NCBI GenBank assembly: GCA_036388675.1
Contig: DASVRI010000040.1
Span: forward strand, 117,032 to 181,031
Direction of reading: 5' to 3'
DNA: 64,000 bases
From: DASVUS01 sp036388675
Lineage (GTDB): Bacteria > Armatimonadota > Abditibacteriia > Abditibacteriales > Abditibacteriaceae
Part shown: positions 27,560-36,059 of the stretch, one piece after another
Numbering within the stretch: the first letter of the stretch is position 1
Layout: every line of letters starts with the position of its first letter
Translations under genes and position numbers: made by a program
The notes under the pieces: generated by a model
The model's input: only the letters and a program-made list of their open reading frames with translations
The model's database searches: none
What the model was told of the DNA's origin: nothing

Positions 27560-30500
27560 TCGGCGTCGTCGCTGCGGCCCATGCGATACTTGATGTCGTA
27601 ATTGATGATGAAATCCAACTCCTCGTCCGTGAAACCGTAATGCGCCGCGAGTACTCGGTCGATCTCGTCGATGATGGGTTTGGATTCATGGGGGAAAAAA
27701 CGATTAAAAACGTATCTGCCGTTTTTCCTTTCATAGTCCCCAATCTTGGCCGTATCGAATAGTTTCCGTTCGACATCTTTTGCCCTGTGCCCCATCTGAT
27801 TCAATTGTTCGGGCGTGGCTTTCGTTATGTCAAATGGAAAGTTTTGCAGGTCACTCTTAGTCAGATGATAAACATCGCTAAAACATCCCCAATACCAATA
27901 AAACAGTGAACTGAAGATGATGGCCTGCACAGCCCTTCTAGGTTTAGCAACGCTCATTTCACTTGTTGTTGATGAGCGCGATTGTACTCCATTGATTTCA
28001 AACAAAGGCTCTTTAACAAATGCCAATCGCCAAAAGAAATTGCCCATTGTGCGAATCAGTAATGTTTCTTGTCCTTGTAAAAGCGTGGGGCTATTTGTCA
28101 ACATCTTCCGCCATATTTGCTTTTCAAGGTCTGTATAAAAACGAGGCAGTGCTCCATCCCACAATCGATGGTCTATGGTTGTATAAGATATGCGGGCAAA
28201 AAGTGTTGGCCTTTGGACAGAATAGGTTCTAGTGTAATTCGTTGACCAGCACTCGTAGTCCTGTAGTATTTGTTCGCGATGAGCTATAAGAATTGACAGT
28301 TGAGCCTCAACACCGTTGAATATGACAGAAGGATGGGATGTTCCTTCATAGTGCGATGCGAATATGGCTTTGCAGTGTTTCTTATAAAGATGCTGTATGG
28401 GTCGCATTCGTCTCGTGCCGAACACAGCAAGCAGGACAATCAATCCGCTCCATCCATTCGCACGGAGCACTGCAAAGTGCCGCTCCAGCACAAACGCATA
28501 CAAATTCCCGCAGCTTTCGGTTTCAAAGCCTTTGATCGAGTACTCGTTCCTCACCTTCGAGTACTCGACATACGGCGGATTGCCGATAACGCAATCGAAC
28601 CCGCCGCGTTTCAAGATGCCGTAAAACTCGATGAACCAGTGAAACGGCTTGTGCGATTCGCGCCACGCGCCAAACTCTTTCGACTTTTTGCTCTTCCCGA
28701 TTTCGTATTGCTCGGCCAGCGCGACATCCAACTGGTCGCGCAGCGTTTCCAATCGCGTGCGCAGTACTCGCTTGGCTTCGGGCAGTTCGCTGTCGCGGTT
28801 TTGCGTCTGGCACTGGCGAAACAAATCGAAGGCGCTTTCAATGTCTTGCGCCTGCTTTTCAATTTGTTGCAGCGTGTCGTCGAAACTGAGCTTGGCGCTA
28901 AAAGCGCGCTGCAAATCTTCGGTTGTGGCATAACCGACGAGCGTGTTTCCGGCGCGGATGTTGAAATCGATATCGGGCAGCGGCTCGATGCCGAAGTTTT
29001 CCTGCGTCGCATCGGGTTCGACACACGAAGCGAGTTTGAGAAACAAGCGCAGCTTGCAAATCTCCACCGCTTCTTCCATGATATCGACGCCGAACAGGTT
29101 GTTGACCAGAATATTTTTCAGCACAAAATATTCGCGATTGGGGTGATGCGCGCGGTCGTCCACACGCGCAAGGATCTCGCGAAAGTCGACGTTTTTCTGC
29201 TTCAGTTTTTTGGCGTCGGCTTCCGCCACGAAGCCGGTCATGCGGTCGAGGCACGCCGAATACAGCGGCTCCAGAATGTTGATGGCGGCGAACAAAAACG
29301 CGCCGCTGCCGCACGTGGGGTCGAGCACCGAAATGCCGTTGCTGGCTTCTTCGTTCGATTTGCGCGTGCGGTTCTGGTTGCCGGCCAGCGCTTTCCACAG
29401 TTCGCGCAGCAGGCTTTCATCGGCCCACAAACTCACCACGTCTTCGCAAAACTGCACGATGTCGAGATTGAGCGTAATGAGATCGTCAACGGAATTCACC
29501 GTAGGGGCGGGGTTTCCCCGCCCTCTGGACGCACCGCCGTCTTCCTGTCTCGTGTCTTTATGCGGTAATGAGGGTGGGGAAACGGGAGGAGCGGGCGGGA
29601 AAACCCCGCCCCTACATTTCTCATAAACCTCAATATATTTTTGGCGGCGCGCCACGACTTCACGCCAGATTTCGGTCGGCAAGGCCCAGTCGCTCGGCGC
29701 GGGTTTGTTCCAGTCGCCGCGCTGCGACACGTCGTTCAGGCCGCGCGCGATGTGTTCGGGCAATGAGCGCAGCTCGCCGTTTTCGTCGCGCAGGCCATGC
29801 CGCACCGCAGGATAGATATATTTATCGGGGTTGTCGCGCAACAGGTTCCACACGCTGCTTTCGCCTGCAAACGCCTGCGGCAACGCTTCGCGAGCGCGTT
29901 CGAGCCAGAACGGTAAAATGGTGTTGCGCGCGATGTAGCCGGTAATATCTTCCTTGGTGTAATAGGCGCCCATCTGCTTCTGGTTGATGTATTTTTCAAA
30001 GATGTAACCCAGCACATCGGGGTTGATCTCGCGGCCTTCGCGCAGCGGGTTGTCATCCAGGTGCCAGTCGTAATCGTCGAAGAACTCAAAGATCTTCTCA
30101 AACGCCTTATCCGAGATTTCAATGCTGTCGTGGTCGCGCTCGATTTGATGCGTGGTGAACAACCCGCCGTTGAGATACGGCACGCGACCGAAAAGGTCGT
30201 TGTCGGCTTGGGTGCGTGCATTTTGCGGTGTGGCGAAAGCGCGCTCGAACAGCGGGCGCAAAAACCCGCGATAGAACGGGCGCTGTTCTTTTTTCGCGCG
30301 CTGCAACTGATGCACTAAATACTCTTTGTCCACGCGCCCATCGAGATACAAAAATCCTTTGTGCTGCACGAAGTAGATAAACATCAGGCGATTCAGCATC
30401 ACCGAGGCATACCAGCTTTGCATTTCCGCATCGGGAATGCCTTTGATGAAACTTAAAAACGCGGCGTGTTCTTTGGAAAAACGCTCGTAGAACTTCTTGG

Positions 30501-31002
30501 TGACTTTCTCGACATCGAAGGCGGCGCGCACCGTGCCCGACATGGCATAAACGGTATCGCGTCCTTCGCGCCGCGCCTTTTCCTCATCGTCCAGCGAAAC
30601 CGTCAGCGCCTCGATTTTCTCAATCAGCAGCGCGTTGTTTCCGCCTTTGAGTACTCGATAATGACGCAACGCCACCGGCTTACCCGGTTCGCGCCGCGCC
30701 CACTGCCAGACTTGCTGCGCTCCATCGCTCGTGTGATAAAGCACGATGTTTTCGGGCGTGCGTTTGGCCACTTCGCGCGCCAGCTTCGACAGCGTTTTGC
30801 TATCGGGAATCTCTGCACCGCAATCGACGCCAAAGGCCAGGAAATTCCATTTCTTACCCAATCCGCGTAAGGGGTAACTCTGCCCGTCGAGCGGAATTGC
30901 CTCATGTCCGTCGTTTTTATCCCAGCCCAGAACTTCAATGAAAAGTTCCTTGTATTCTCCAGCCTCTAAAGCTTTGCGAATTTCATTTGCCTGGTTGGCC
31001 AT
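27556..31002 (-). CDS. Eco57I/PglX-like DNA methylase
   Basis: From ATG 31002 (AAAGGAAAAC ahead) the product has about 1148 residues. It has an N-terminal helical and nuclease-like region, SAM motif I VLDPTCGSGAFLF (about residue 560) and the adenine N6 catalytic motif CVIGNPPY (about 805). A variable C-terminal part probably holds the target recognition domain. A REPIN-like insertion adds about 39 residues at 462-501. The part coding for the C-terminal third (27660-28530) is more A+T-rich than the rest, suggesting exchange of the recognition domain. With the PLD-SNF2 helicase (32147-35560) and the DprA-like gene it forms a probable anti-phage system. Confidence 0.8.
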   Translation of the reverse strand: MANQANEIRKALEAGEYKELFIEVLGWDKNDGHEAIPLDGQSYPLRGLGKKWNFLAFGVDCGAEIPDSKTLSKLAREVAKRTPENIVLYHTSDGAQQVWQWARREPGKPVALRHYRVLKGGNNALLIEKIEALTVSLDDEEKARREGRDTVYAMSGTVRAAFDVEKVTKKFYERFSKEHAAFLSFIKGIPDAEMQSWYASVMLNRLMFIYFVQHKGFLYLDGRVDKEYLVHQLQRAKKEQRPFYRGFLRPLFERAFATPQNARTQADNDLFGRVPYLNGGLFTTHQIERDHDSIEISDKAFEKIFEFFDDYDWHLDDNPLREGREINPDVLGYIFEKYINQKQMGAYYTKEDITGYIARNTILPFWLERAREALPQAFAGESSVWNLLRDNPDKYIYPAVRHGLRDENGELRSLPEHIARGLNDVSQRGDWNKPAPSDWALPTEIWREVVARRQKYIEVYEKCRGGVFPPAPPVSPPSLPHKDTRQEDGGASRGRGNPAPTVNSVDDLITLNLDIVQFCEDVVSLWADESLLRELWKALAGNQNRTRKSNEEASNGISVLDPTCGSGAFLFAAINILEPLYSACLDRMTGFVAEADAKKLKQKNVDFREILARVDDRAHHPNREYFVLKNILVNNLFGVDIMEEAVEICKLRLFLKLASCVEPDATQENFGIEPLPDIDFNIRAGNTLVGYATTEDLQRAFSAKLSFDDTLQQIEKQAQDIESAFDLFRQCQTQNRDSELPEAKRVLRTRLETLRDQLDVALAEQYEIGKSKKSKEFGAWRESHKPFHWFIEFYGILKRGGFDCVIGNPPYVEYSKVRNEYSIKGFETESCGNLYAFVLERHFAVLRANGWSGLIVLLAVFGTRRMRPIQHLYKKHCKAIFASHYEGTSHPSVIFNGVEAQLSILIAHREQILQDYECWSTNYTRTYSVQRPTLFARISYTTIDHRLWDGALPRFYTDLEKQIWRKMLTNSPTLLQGQETLLIRTMGNFFWRLAFVKEPLFEINGVQSRSSTTSEMSVAKPRRAVQAIIFSSLFYWYWGCFSDVYHLTKSDLQNFPFDITKATPEQLNQMGHRAKDVERKLFDTAKIGDYERKNGRYVFNRFFPHESKPIIDEIDRVLAAHYGFTDEELDFIINYDIKYRMGRSDDAE
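29501..29616. repeat. REPIN-like inverted repeat pair, copy 2
   Basis: GTAGGGGCGGGGTTTCCCCG at 29501-29520 (continuing to 29523) faces its complement at 29592-29616, enclosing about 70 bp. It lies in the methylase gene and is read through in frame as CRGGVFPP to RGRGNPAPTV, ahead of the SAM-binding motif. The inner sequence differs from copy 1, so the ends, not the middle, define the element. Confidence 0.85.
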
Positions 31003-31091
31003 GTTTTCCTTTTGGTAGCAGCTACGGTGCGATAGACTACGATTTAACTTGAAGTGCGCAAACTCTGAGTGTAGTTTGTATCTAAATCGCG

Positions 31092-31298
31092 ATGAAAACG
31101 CAAAACCCCGACCCCTCGTTCGAGCGCGAACTGCGTTTGTTGCTGGAAGCCAACCGCGGCCGTGCCCTGTGGTCGGCGCCGCGCGACTTCTTCCCACAAA
31201 CTCCAGCCGCAGTTCGTCGCACTCTCGAACGCATTGCGGCGCGTGGCGACCGCACGACTTTTATTCGTGCTCGCCAATTGCTGCGCCTTTTAGATTAG
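31092..31298 (+). CDS. Small hypothetical, possible antitoxin
   Basis: The 68-residue basic protein (ERELRLLLEANRGRALW, AAVRRTLERIAARGD) is not recognised by family. It lies 24 bp before the AbiEii-like gene on the same strand, the usual place for an antitoxin, and its helical, Arg-rich character would allow DNA binding. It is divergent from the methylase (89-bp spacer). Confidence 0.55.
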   Translation: MKTQNPDPSFERELRLLLEANRGRALWSAPRDFFPQTPAAVRRTLERIAARGDRTTFIRARQLLRLLD

Positions 31299-31322
31299 GC
31301 CCTGTTTAGACTTACGCATTGC

Positions 31323-32138
31323 ATGGCGCTCTCCCCTTTTCAGCGTGGCGTGTGCCGTTTGCTGGCTTCGCAGCGACTGGCGCAAAAAGCCAGCTACATT
31401 GCCGGCGGCGTGGCACTCAACGAAACCCTGCACGCGAGCCGGCTTTCGCGCGATGTCGATGTTTTTCACGACTCGCTCGAAGCGTTGGAAATGACGTGGC
31501 AAAACGACCGCGTTTTGCTCGAAGCGCATGGCTACGATCTGGACATCGTGCGCGAACGCTCCGGTTTCGTGGAAGCCATTGTTTATCGTGAGGGCGAAAC
31601 CGTCGAAATGCAATGGGTGCGCGACAGCGCCTTTCGTTTCTTCCCGCTCTTGCCACACCCCGATTTCGGTTTAACGCTTCATGCCTTCGATTTGGCGACC
31701 AACAAAGTGCTGGCGTTGGTAGGCCGTGTCGAAGCGCGCGACTGGATCGACATTCTCACCTGTCACCAAAAAGTCGCGCCGTTGGGACTGCTGGCGTGGG
31801 CCGCCTGCGGCAAAGACGAAGGCTGGAACCCGCTCCTTATTGTGGAAGAAGCCGCTCGTACCGCTCGTTACACGCGCGACGAATTGCTCGAACTCGATTG
31901 GCAGGGTGCGCCGCCCGATTTCTCGCTGCTGAAAGCACAGTGGCGCTCTGCCCTGAGCGATGCGCGCGCCCTTATCGAAGCCTTGCCGCCGGAATTCACG
32001 GGACAAGCCGTTCTCGATACGCACAACGTTCCCTTTCAAGGCGATTTTCACCACTTGCAGCAAGCGATGAGAGACCAGTCTCTGCGTTTTCACCCGGGCC
32101 ATATCGGCGGTGCCTGGCCGCAAGTCAAGGGCGAATAA
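31323..32138 (+). CDS. AbiEii-like nucleotidyltransferase toxin
   Basis: The 271-residue protein has the AbiEii/DUF1814-type core: YIAGGVALNETL then SRLSRDVDVFHDS, giving the GG and DxD residues of the nucleotidyltransferase active site, followed by a helical C-terminal part. Known relatives are toxins of type IV toxin-antitoxin pairs, which modify tRNA. It sits on the plus strand between two minus-strand defence genes and ends 8 bp from the 3' end of the helicase gene. No octamer lies in it, unlike both flanking genes. Confidence 0.7.
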   Translation: MALSPFQRGVCRLLASQRLAQKASYIAGGVALNETLHASRLSRDVDVFHDSLEALEMTWQNDRVLLEAHGYDLDIVRERSGFVEAIVYREGETVEMQWVRDSAFRFFPLLPHPDFGLTLHAFDLATNKVLALVGRVEARDWIDILTCHQKVAPLGLLAWAACGKDEGWNPLLIVEEAARTARYTRDELLELDWQGAPPDFSLLKAQWRSALSDARALIEALPPEFTGQAVLDTHNVPFQGDFHHLQQAMRDQSLRFHPGHIGGAWPQVKGE

Positions 32139-32146
32139 ATGCGCCG

Positions 32147-35100
32147 TCACACAATGCCCATCGAGCACAGAATCTGCGCGTCGTTTTCGGTGTTCTCAGC
32201 GGCGACCAGAAACAGTCGGTTTTCTTCGCGTAGCGCCAGGAGCATGTCGCACAACTGTTCATCGCTCAGGCCCGCGCGTATTTGCCGCGCTAAAGAATCG
32301 CGCGCCGAATCGAGAAACGGATGTTGCAGCAGTTCATCGAGTACTCGTGGCAACTCTTCGTTGTAAAACAAAGTGCCGCGCGAGCGTTCGATGTGGCCTT
32401 TCAAGCGGTCATACACGCGACGCCGAATCGAGCGTGTTCCGCCCAGCGTCGCGCCTTCGAGTTTTTCACCCTGCGCCGCCAGTTCCAGCGCTTTGCTTAC
32501 CAGTTCAAAGTGGTTGTCGAGCGGAGCTTGAAGCGGAGTTGTAGTCGCACACTCCGCCGCGCGCAAAACCGTATATTGCGATTCGGTGACGGTAACGCTA
32601 TCGGCATCGAGCCACGCCAAATGGTCGGTGCCGCTCGCGGTTTTGGTGTACACCAACGCGCCACGTCGCGCCACAACCGCGCTGGCGGAATCGGGCCGCA
32701 CGTCTTCCTGCGCTTTGGCCGAAGACACCACATCGGGCATGGCTTCGATGCGCTTGGCCAGAGTCGGGTTCGCGTCGGTTGCGTTTTTCCAAATCTGCCA
32801 CGCATACGATGCTAAATCAACTTCGCCTTCGTCGCCTTCCAGCACCGCCGATTTCTCGTTATACAAATCGACCACAGCGGCTTCGTCGTCATCGAAAAAG
32901 CCTTCATCGCTGCCCAGCACTTCGGCGTTCTGGCGCAGGCGTTTTTTGAGGCGCTCGCGCAATTCGAGAATTTTCTCCACGCCCTCGGCGGGCAAAAACG
33001 AGTAACACAAAATGGTGTCGCTTTGTTGCCCGATGCGGTCAACACGCCCCGCGCGCTGAATCAGGCGAATGATCGCCCACGGCAAATCGTAGTTGACGAT
33101 GATGTGCGCGTCCTGCAAGTTCTGGCCTTCGCTGAGAACATCGGTCGCCAGCAGCACACGAATTTCGTCGCCTGTTTTGAGTACTCGTTTGTTGGATTGC
33201 GGCGAAAACTTCCACGCCACTTCCGTCGCGTCGGCGCTGCCGCCCGTCACTGCCGCGAGTTGCGTCACACCGCGTTTTTTCAATTCGCGCTGCAAATACT
33301 CCACAGTATCGGCGAACTGCGAAAACACCAGAACTTTGTCGCTCTTGTGCTGCTTTTGCAACAACTCGCAAAGCTGTTCCAGCTTGGCATCGCTCGCCAC
33401 ATCCCAGGATCCGACGCTCTTTAGAACATCTTCCAACGCTTTGGCATCGCGCTTGAGGTGAGCTTTCAGCGTCTTATCGAACAGCCCTGCGCGCAGCCAT
33501 TGAAAGCGGTTTGGCTTCTTGGTGTATTCGTCGTAGATTTTCGCCGCGCGCTGGCGCAACACACTTGGCGCTTCAATGGCTTTGAGATCGGGAGGAATTT
33601 CGTCCTTGAGCGTGGTTTCGCCGCTCTCGTCGCCGTTGCCGGCACTTTCGTCGCTGCTCTCATCGCGGTCGCTGGTCTCGAAGAACCCGGCGTCCTGCGT
33701 TCCGATGGGCAGCGGCAAGTCATTTTCCAGCGCGTGCAAAAAGATGTAATTGCGCAACACATGGCGCTGCAACGACAGAATGAACGACGCGCCCGAACTT
33801 TCCAGGCGCTTAAACAAGTTGGTGCGGCAAAAACCTTTGAGCCGCTCCCCGGCACGTCCCAAATCGTTGCACTGCTCGATTTCGGCTTCGCCTGCCAGAA
33901 CCGGCACCGTCGGTTTAGCTCTCGCCTCTGGCTTTGCAGCGGGCTTTACGCCGATTTCGCTTTCCTTGAGATAACCGCCCAACCCGTAGCGAGGCAGCAG
34001 CAAACCATCAATGGCATCGACAATCTCAGTCGCATACAGCCGCGAAAACTGATCGCGGGGCGTGCCCGCAAATGTTACGGTTTTCGGCTTGCGCTCCGGG
34101 AAGTAAGAGCGCGTGCCATCGGAAAACTCCAGGTATTTACGACCTCGCTCTTCATCGTTTTTGGCGTAGTTGTCGCGGATAAAAGAGCGCGTGCGCCGCA
34201 CCATATAAAGCCGCATCAGTTCGCGCCAGTCGTCGGGATGCGGGCTTTTTTCAAAGGCGGCCAGCGAACGCGGCGCGCACTGATGCAGGCGCGCAAACTC
34301 GCCTTCGCCCACTTCGCGCAAAAGTTGTTCGGGCCGCACCGGCAGTTCCTGATTCTCCGGCAAGAACAAGCGCAGTTGCGAACTCAAGTCCCAGTAGGTT
34401 TTGTTATAGGGCGTCGCCGAAAGCAGAATGACTTTGCAATCGTTGCGCTCGATATATTCTTTGATAGCCGCATAGCGTTTGCCTTCACGCGAGCGCAGGT
34501 TGTGGCTTTCATCAATGAGCACGAGACGGCGGCGCGGCATATTAGGCAGGGCATTGACGACAGCACCGCTTGAAAGCGTCTCGGCGCGCAAGCCGTATTG
34601 CCCGATGTGCCACTTCCACATCGCTTCCAGATTCGGCGGGCAAATAACCAGTGTCTCCAATCCGAAATCGTCTTCCATGAGGCGCGCCAGCGCTGTCGCC
34701 ATCAGCGTTTTCCCCAGGCCAACAACATCGCCGATAACCACGCCGCCACGTCGGTTGAGATGATGCGCCGCGATCTTCACCGCCGACTTCTGAAACTCGA
34801 ACAAATGCTGGAATTGCTTCGGGACGCGAAACTCGGCTAAACCGGCACGCGCCTCATGCGCCAGATGATACGCCATCTTGAGATAGATTTCGTAAGGTGT
34901 GCGCGGCGTTATCCACGATTCTTCGAGTACTCGCAACAGTTCGTCGGTGATGTCGATACAGCGGCGGTCGTTCCAGCGTTCATCGAACCACCCGGAAAGC
35001 TTTTTCGCCGCATCATGTTCCAACACATCCACATTCAACTCGCCCTGCTGCGCCAGCCCCGCGAATGTGAGGTTGCTGGAACCCAGAAAGCCTGTAACCG

Positions 35101-35560
35101 GATTATTGTAATCGCTCGGATTGTAAGCCAGATAAAGCTTTGCATGAAGCTGATAGCGCAAAAACAGCTTGACGCGCAAACGCCCCTCGCGCATTTGCTC
35201 GGCCAAGCGCAGCAAGCCTGCTTCGTCTTCTTTCGTAGGCGCACCGATGGTGAGCTGAATGCGAAACTCGCGCGCCAGTTCTTCTTTGCAACGCAGCGCC
35301 GTGGCGTTATCGATCACCGTGTCATCATCGCGCTTCGAGCGATAAAGGCGGCGAATTTCATCGCGCTCGGAACGATGCATTCCCACCATAAGGCGGCACG
35401 AGTTTTCGCCGCCCTGCCAATTGTGAATATGCTCATCAATCTCGCGCCAGCCACGCAGATTGAAATACCCGACACAGAAGTCGGCGCGCTGTGCTGTGGA
35501 AAGAGTTTTTGACAGTGCTTCGTTAAGCCGAAGCTCGATGTTATCGAAAATACGGGGCAT
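32147..35560 (-). CDS. PLD-SNF2 helicase fusion, defence-related
   Basis: The 1137-residue protein starts with a phospholipase D-like domain (His139/Lys141 in LHAKLYLAYN, then GSSNLT). A superfamily 2 SNF2 helicase follows: Walker A VGLGKT with Lys284, DESHN at 350, LLSATPYNKT, and C-terminal VFSQFADT, LATDVLSEGQNLQ and IQRAGRVDRIGQ. Acidic linkers lie between the helicase lobes (DESSDESAGNGDESGE). Such proteins are common in DISARM-like and other restriction-linked systems. Octamers at 32339, 33179 and 34925 show the gene has been in this genome a long time. Confidence 0.88.
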   Translation of the reverse strand: MPRIFDNIELRLNEALSKTLSTAQRADFCVGYFNLRGWREIDEHIHNWQGGENSCRLMVGMHRSERDEIRRLYRSKRDDDTVIDNATALRCKEELAREFRIQLTIGAPTKEDEAGLLRLAEQMREGRLRVKLFLRYQLHAKLYLAYNPSDYNNPVTGFLGSSNLTFAGLAQQGELNVDVLEHDAAKKLSGWFDERWNDRRCIDITDELLRVLEESWITPRTPYEIYLKMAYHLAHEARAGLAEFRVPKQFQHLFEFQKSAVKIAAHHLNRRGGVVIGDVVGLGKTLMATALARLMEDDFGLETLVICPPNLEAMWKWHIGQYGLRAETLSSGAVVNALPNMPRRRLVLIDESHNLRSREGKRYAAIKEYIERNDCKVILLSATPYNKTYWDLSSQLRLFLPENQELPVRPEQLLREVGEGEFARLHQCAPRSLAAFEKSPHPDDWRELMRLYMVRRTRSFIRDNYAKNDEERGRKYLEFSDGTRSYFPERKPKTVTFAGTPRDQFSRLYATEIVDAIDGLLLPRYGLGGYLKESEIGVKPAAKPEARAKPTVPVLAGEAEIEQCNDLGRAGERLKGFCRTNLFKRLESSGASFILSLQRHVLRNYIFLHALENDLPLPIGTQDAGFFETSDRDESSDESAGNGDESGETTLKDEIPPDLKAIEAPSVLRQRAAKIYDEYTKKPNRFQWLRAGLFDKTLKAHLKRDAKALEDVLKSVGSWDVASDAKLEQLCELLQKQHKSDKVLVFSQFADTVEYLQRELKKRGVTQLAAVTGGSADATEVAWKFSPQSNKRVLKTGDEIRVLLATDVLSEGQNLQDAHIIVNYDLPWAIIRLIQRAGRVDRIGQQSDTILCYSFLPAEGVEKILELRERLKKRLRQNAEVLGSDEGFFDDDEAAVVDLYNEKSAVLEGDEGEVDLASYAWQIWKNATDANPTLAKRIEAMPDVVSSAKAQEDVRPDSASAVVARRGALVYTKTASGTDHLAWLDADSVTVTESQYTVLRAAECATTTPLQAPLDNHFELVSKALELAAQGEKLEGATLGGTRSIRRRVYDRLKGHIERSRGTLFYNEELPRVLDELLQHPFLDSARDSLARQIRAGLSDEQLCDMLLALREENRLFLVAAENTENDAQILCSMGIV

Positions 35561-35819
35561 GCTTAGATTTTAAACCATCTTATCTTGAGCGGCATAATCT
35601 GGTAGTTCAGTGTTGTGTCAGGAAGAATTCATTCCAGTCTCGCAGTATTCGCACCCAACTTCTCATCATCTCTCCACCAAGCCGCGCACAGCCGCTGAAC
35701 AAGCGTCGCACTCGACTGGCAACAGTTCCGGTCGCCGGTTCCAGCGCCTCGGCAGTGGCTCTGTTTCATAGGTAAGCTTGCGCTGGTGATTGATTATGAG
35801 CATGATTGAAACCTTGCGC
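35561..35819. other. Spacer downstream of the defence island
   Basis: About 260 bp without a convincing gene. It starts with the A+T-rich stretch TTAGATTTTAAACCATC, which may contain the promoter for the helicase on the minus strand. No hairpin or repeat was seen. Confidence 0.4.
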
Positions 35820-35993
35820 ATGGATAAGTCGGTTGTCTCCATCGGAACGTTGAATGAACAGGGAGATGACCGGGAATACTGGGCATCGAGAACTCCTGCA
35901 GAGCGGCTTCAGGCACTTGAGTTCATGCGCCAAGTCATGTATAGCTACGATCCAGAAACCAGCCGCCTGGAAAGAGTTTTTACAATTGGTTGA
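35820..35993 (+). CDS. Orphan antitoxin-like small protein
   Basis: The 57-residue product (MDKSVVSIG, DREYWASRTPAERLQALE, SYDPETSRL) matches the pattern of small proteins that normally precede DUF6036-type nucleotidyltransferases. No partner toxin gene follows: a minus-strand DUF3160 gene begins 66 bp further on. It is therefore likely the leftover of a decayed module at the edge of the defence island. ATG 35820 was chosen by pattern; in-frame upstream ATGs exist at 35790 and 35796. Confidence 0.55.
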   Translation: MDKSVVSIGTLNEQGDDREYWASRTPAERLQALEFMRQVMYSYDPETSRLERVFTIG

Positions 35994-36059
35994 AGTTGTT
36001 GTCTATTCCAAGCTCGTTAATTGTCGCTATGTCCCATGCGTGACTCTGTAAACGCGTCT

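Noticed and set aside
28300..29568. Long open frame of 422 codons on the plus strand opposite the methylase
   Set aside because: It is antisense to a protein with clear SAM and NPPY motifs, has no recognisable domain, and such mirrored frames are common in high-G+C genes.
27281..29616. The GTAGGGGCGGGG repeats as CRISPR or att sites
   Set aside because: They occur as inverted pairs inside genes, not as regularly spaced direct repeats, and no integrase gene is near.
33458..34573. 371-codon plus-strand frame opposite the helicase
   Set aside because: The helicase motifs are unmistakable on the minus strand; the antisense product shows only composition-driven repeats of Arg, Ala and Gln.
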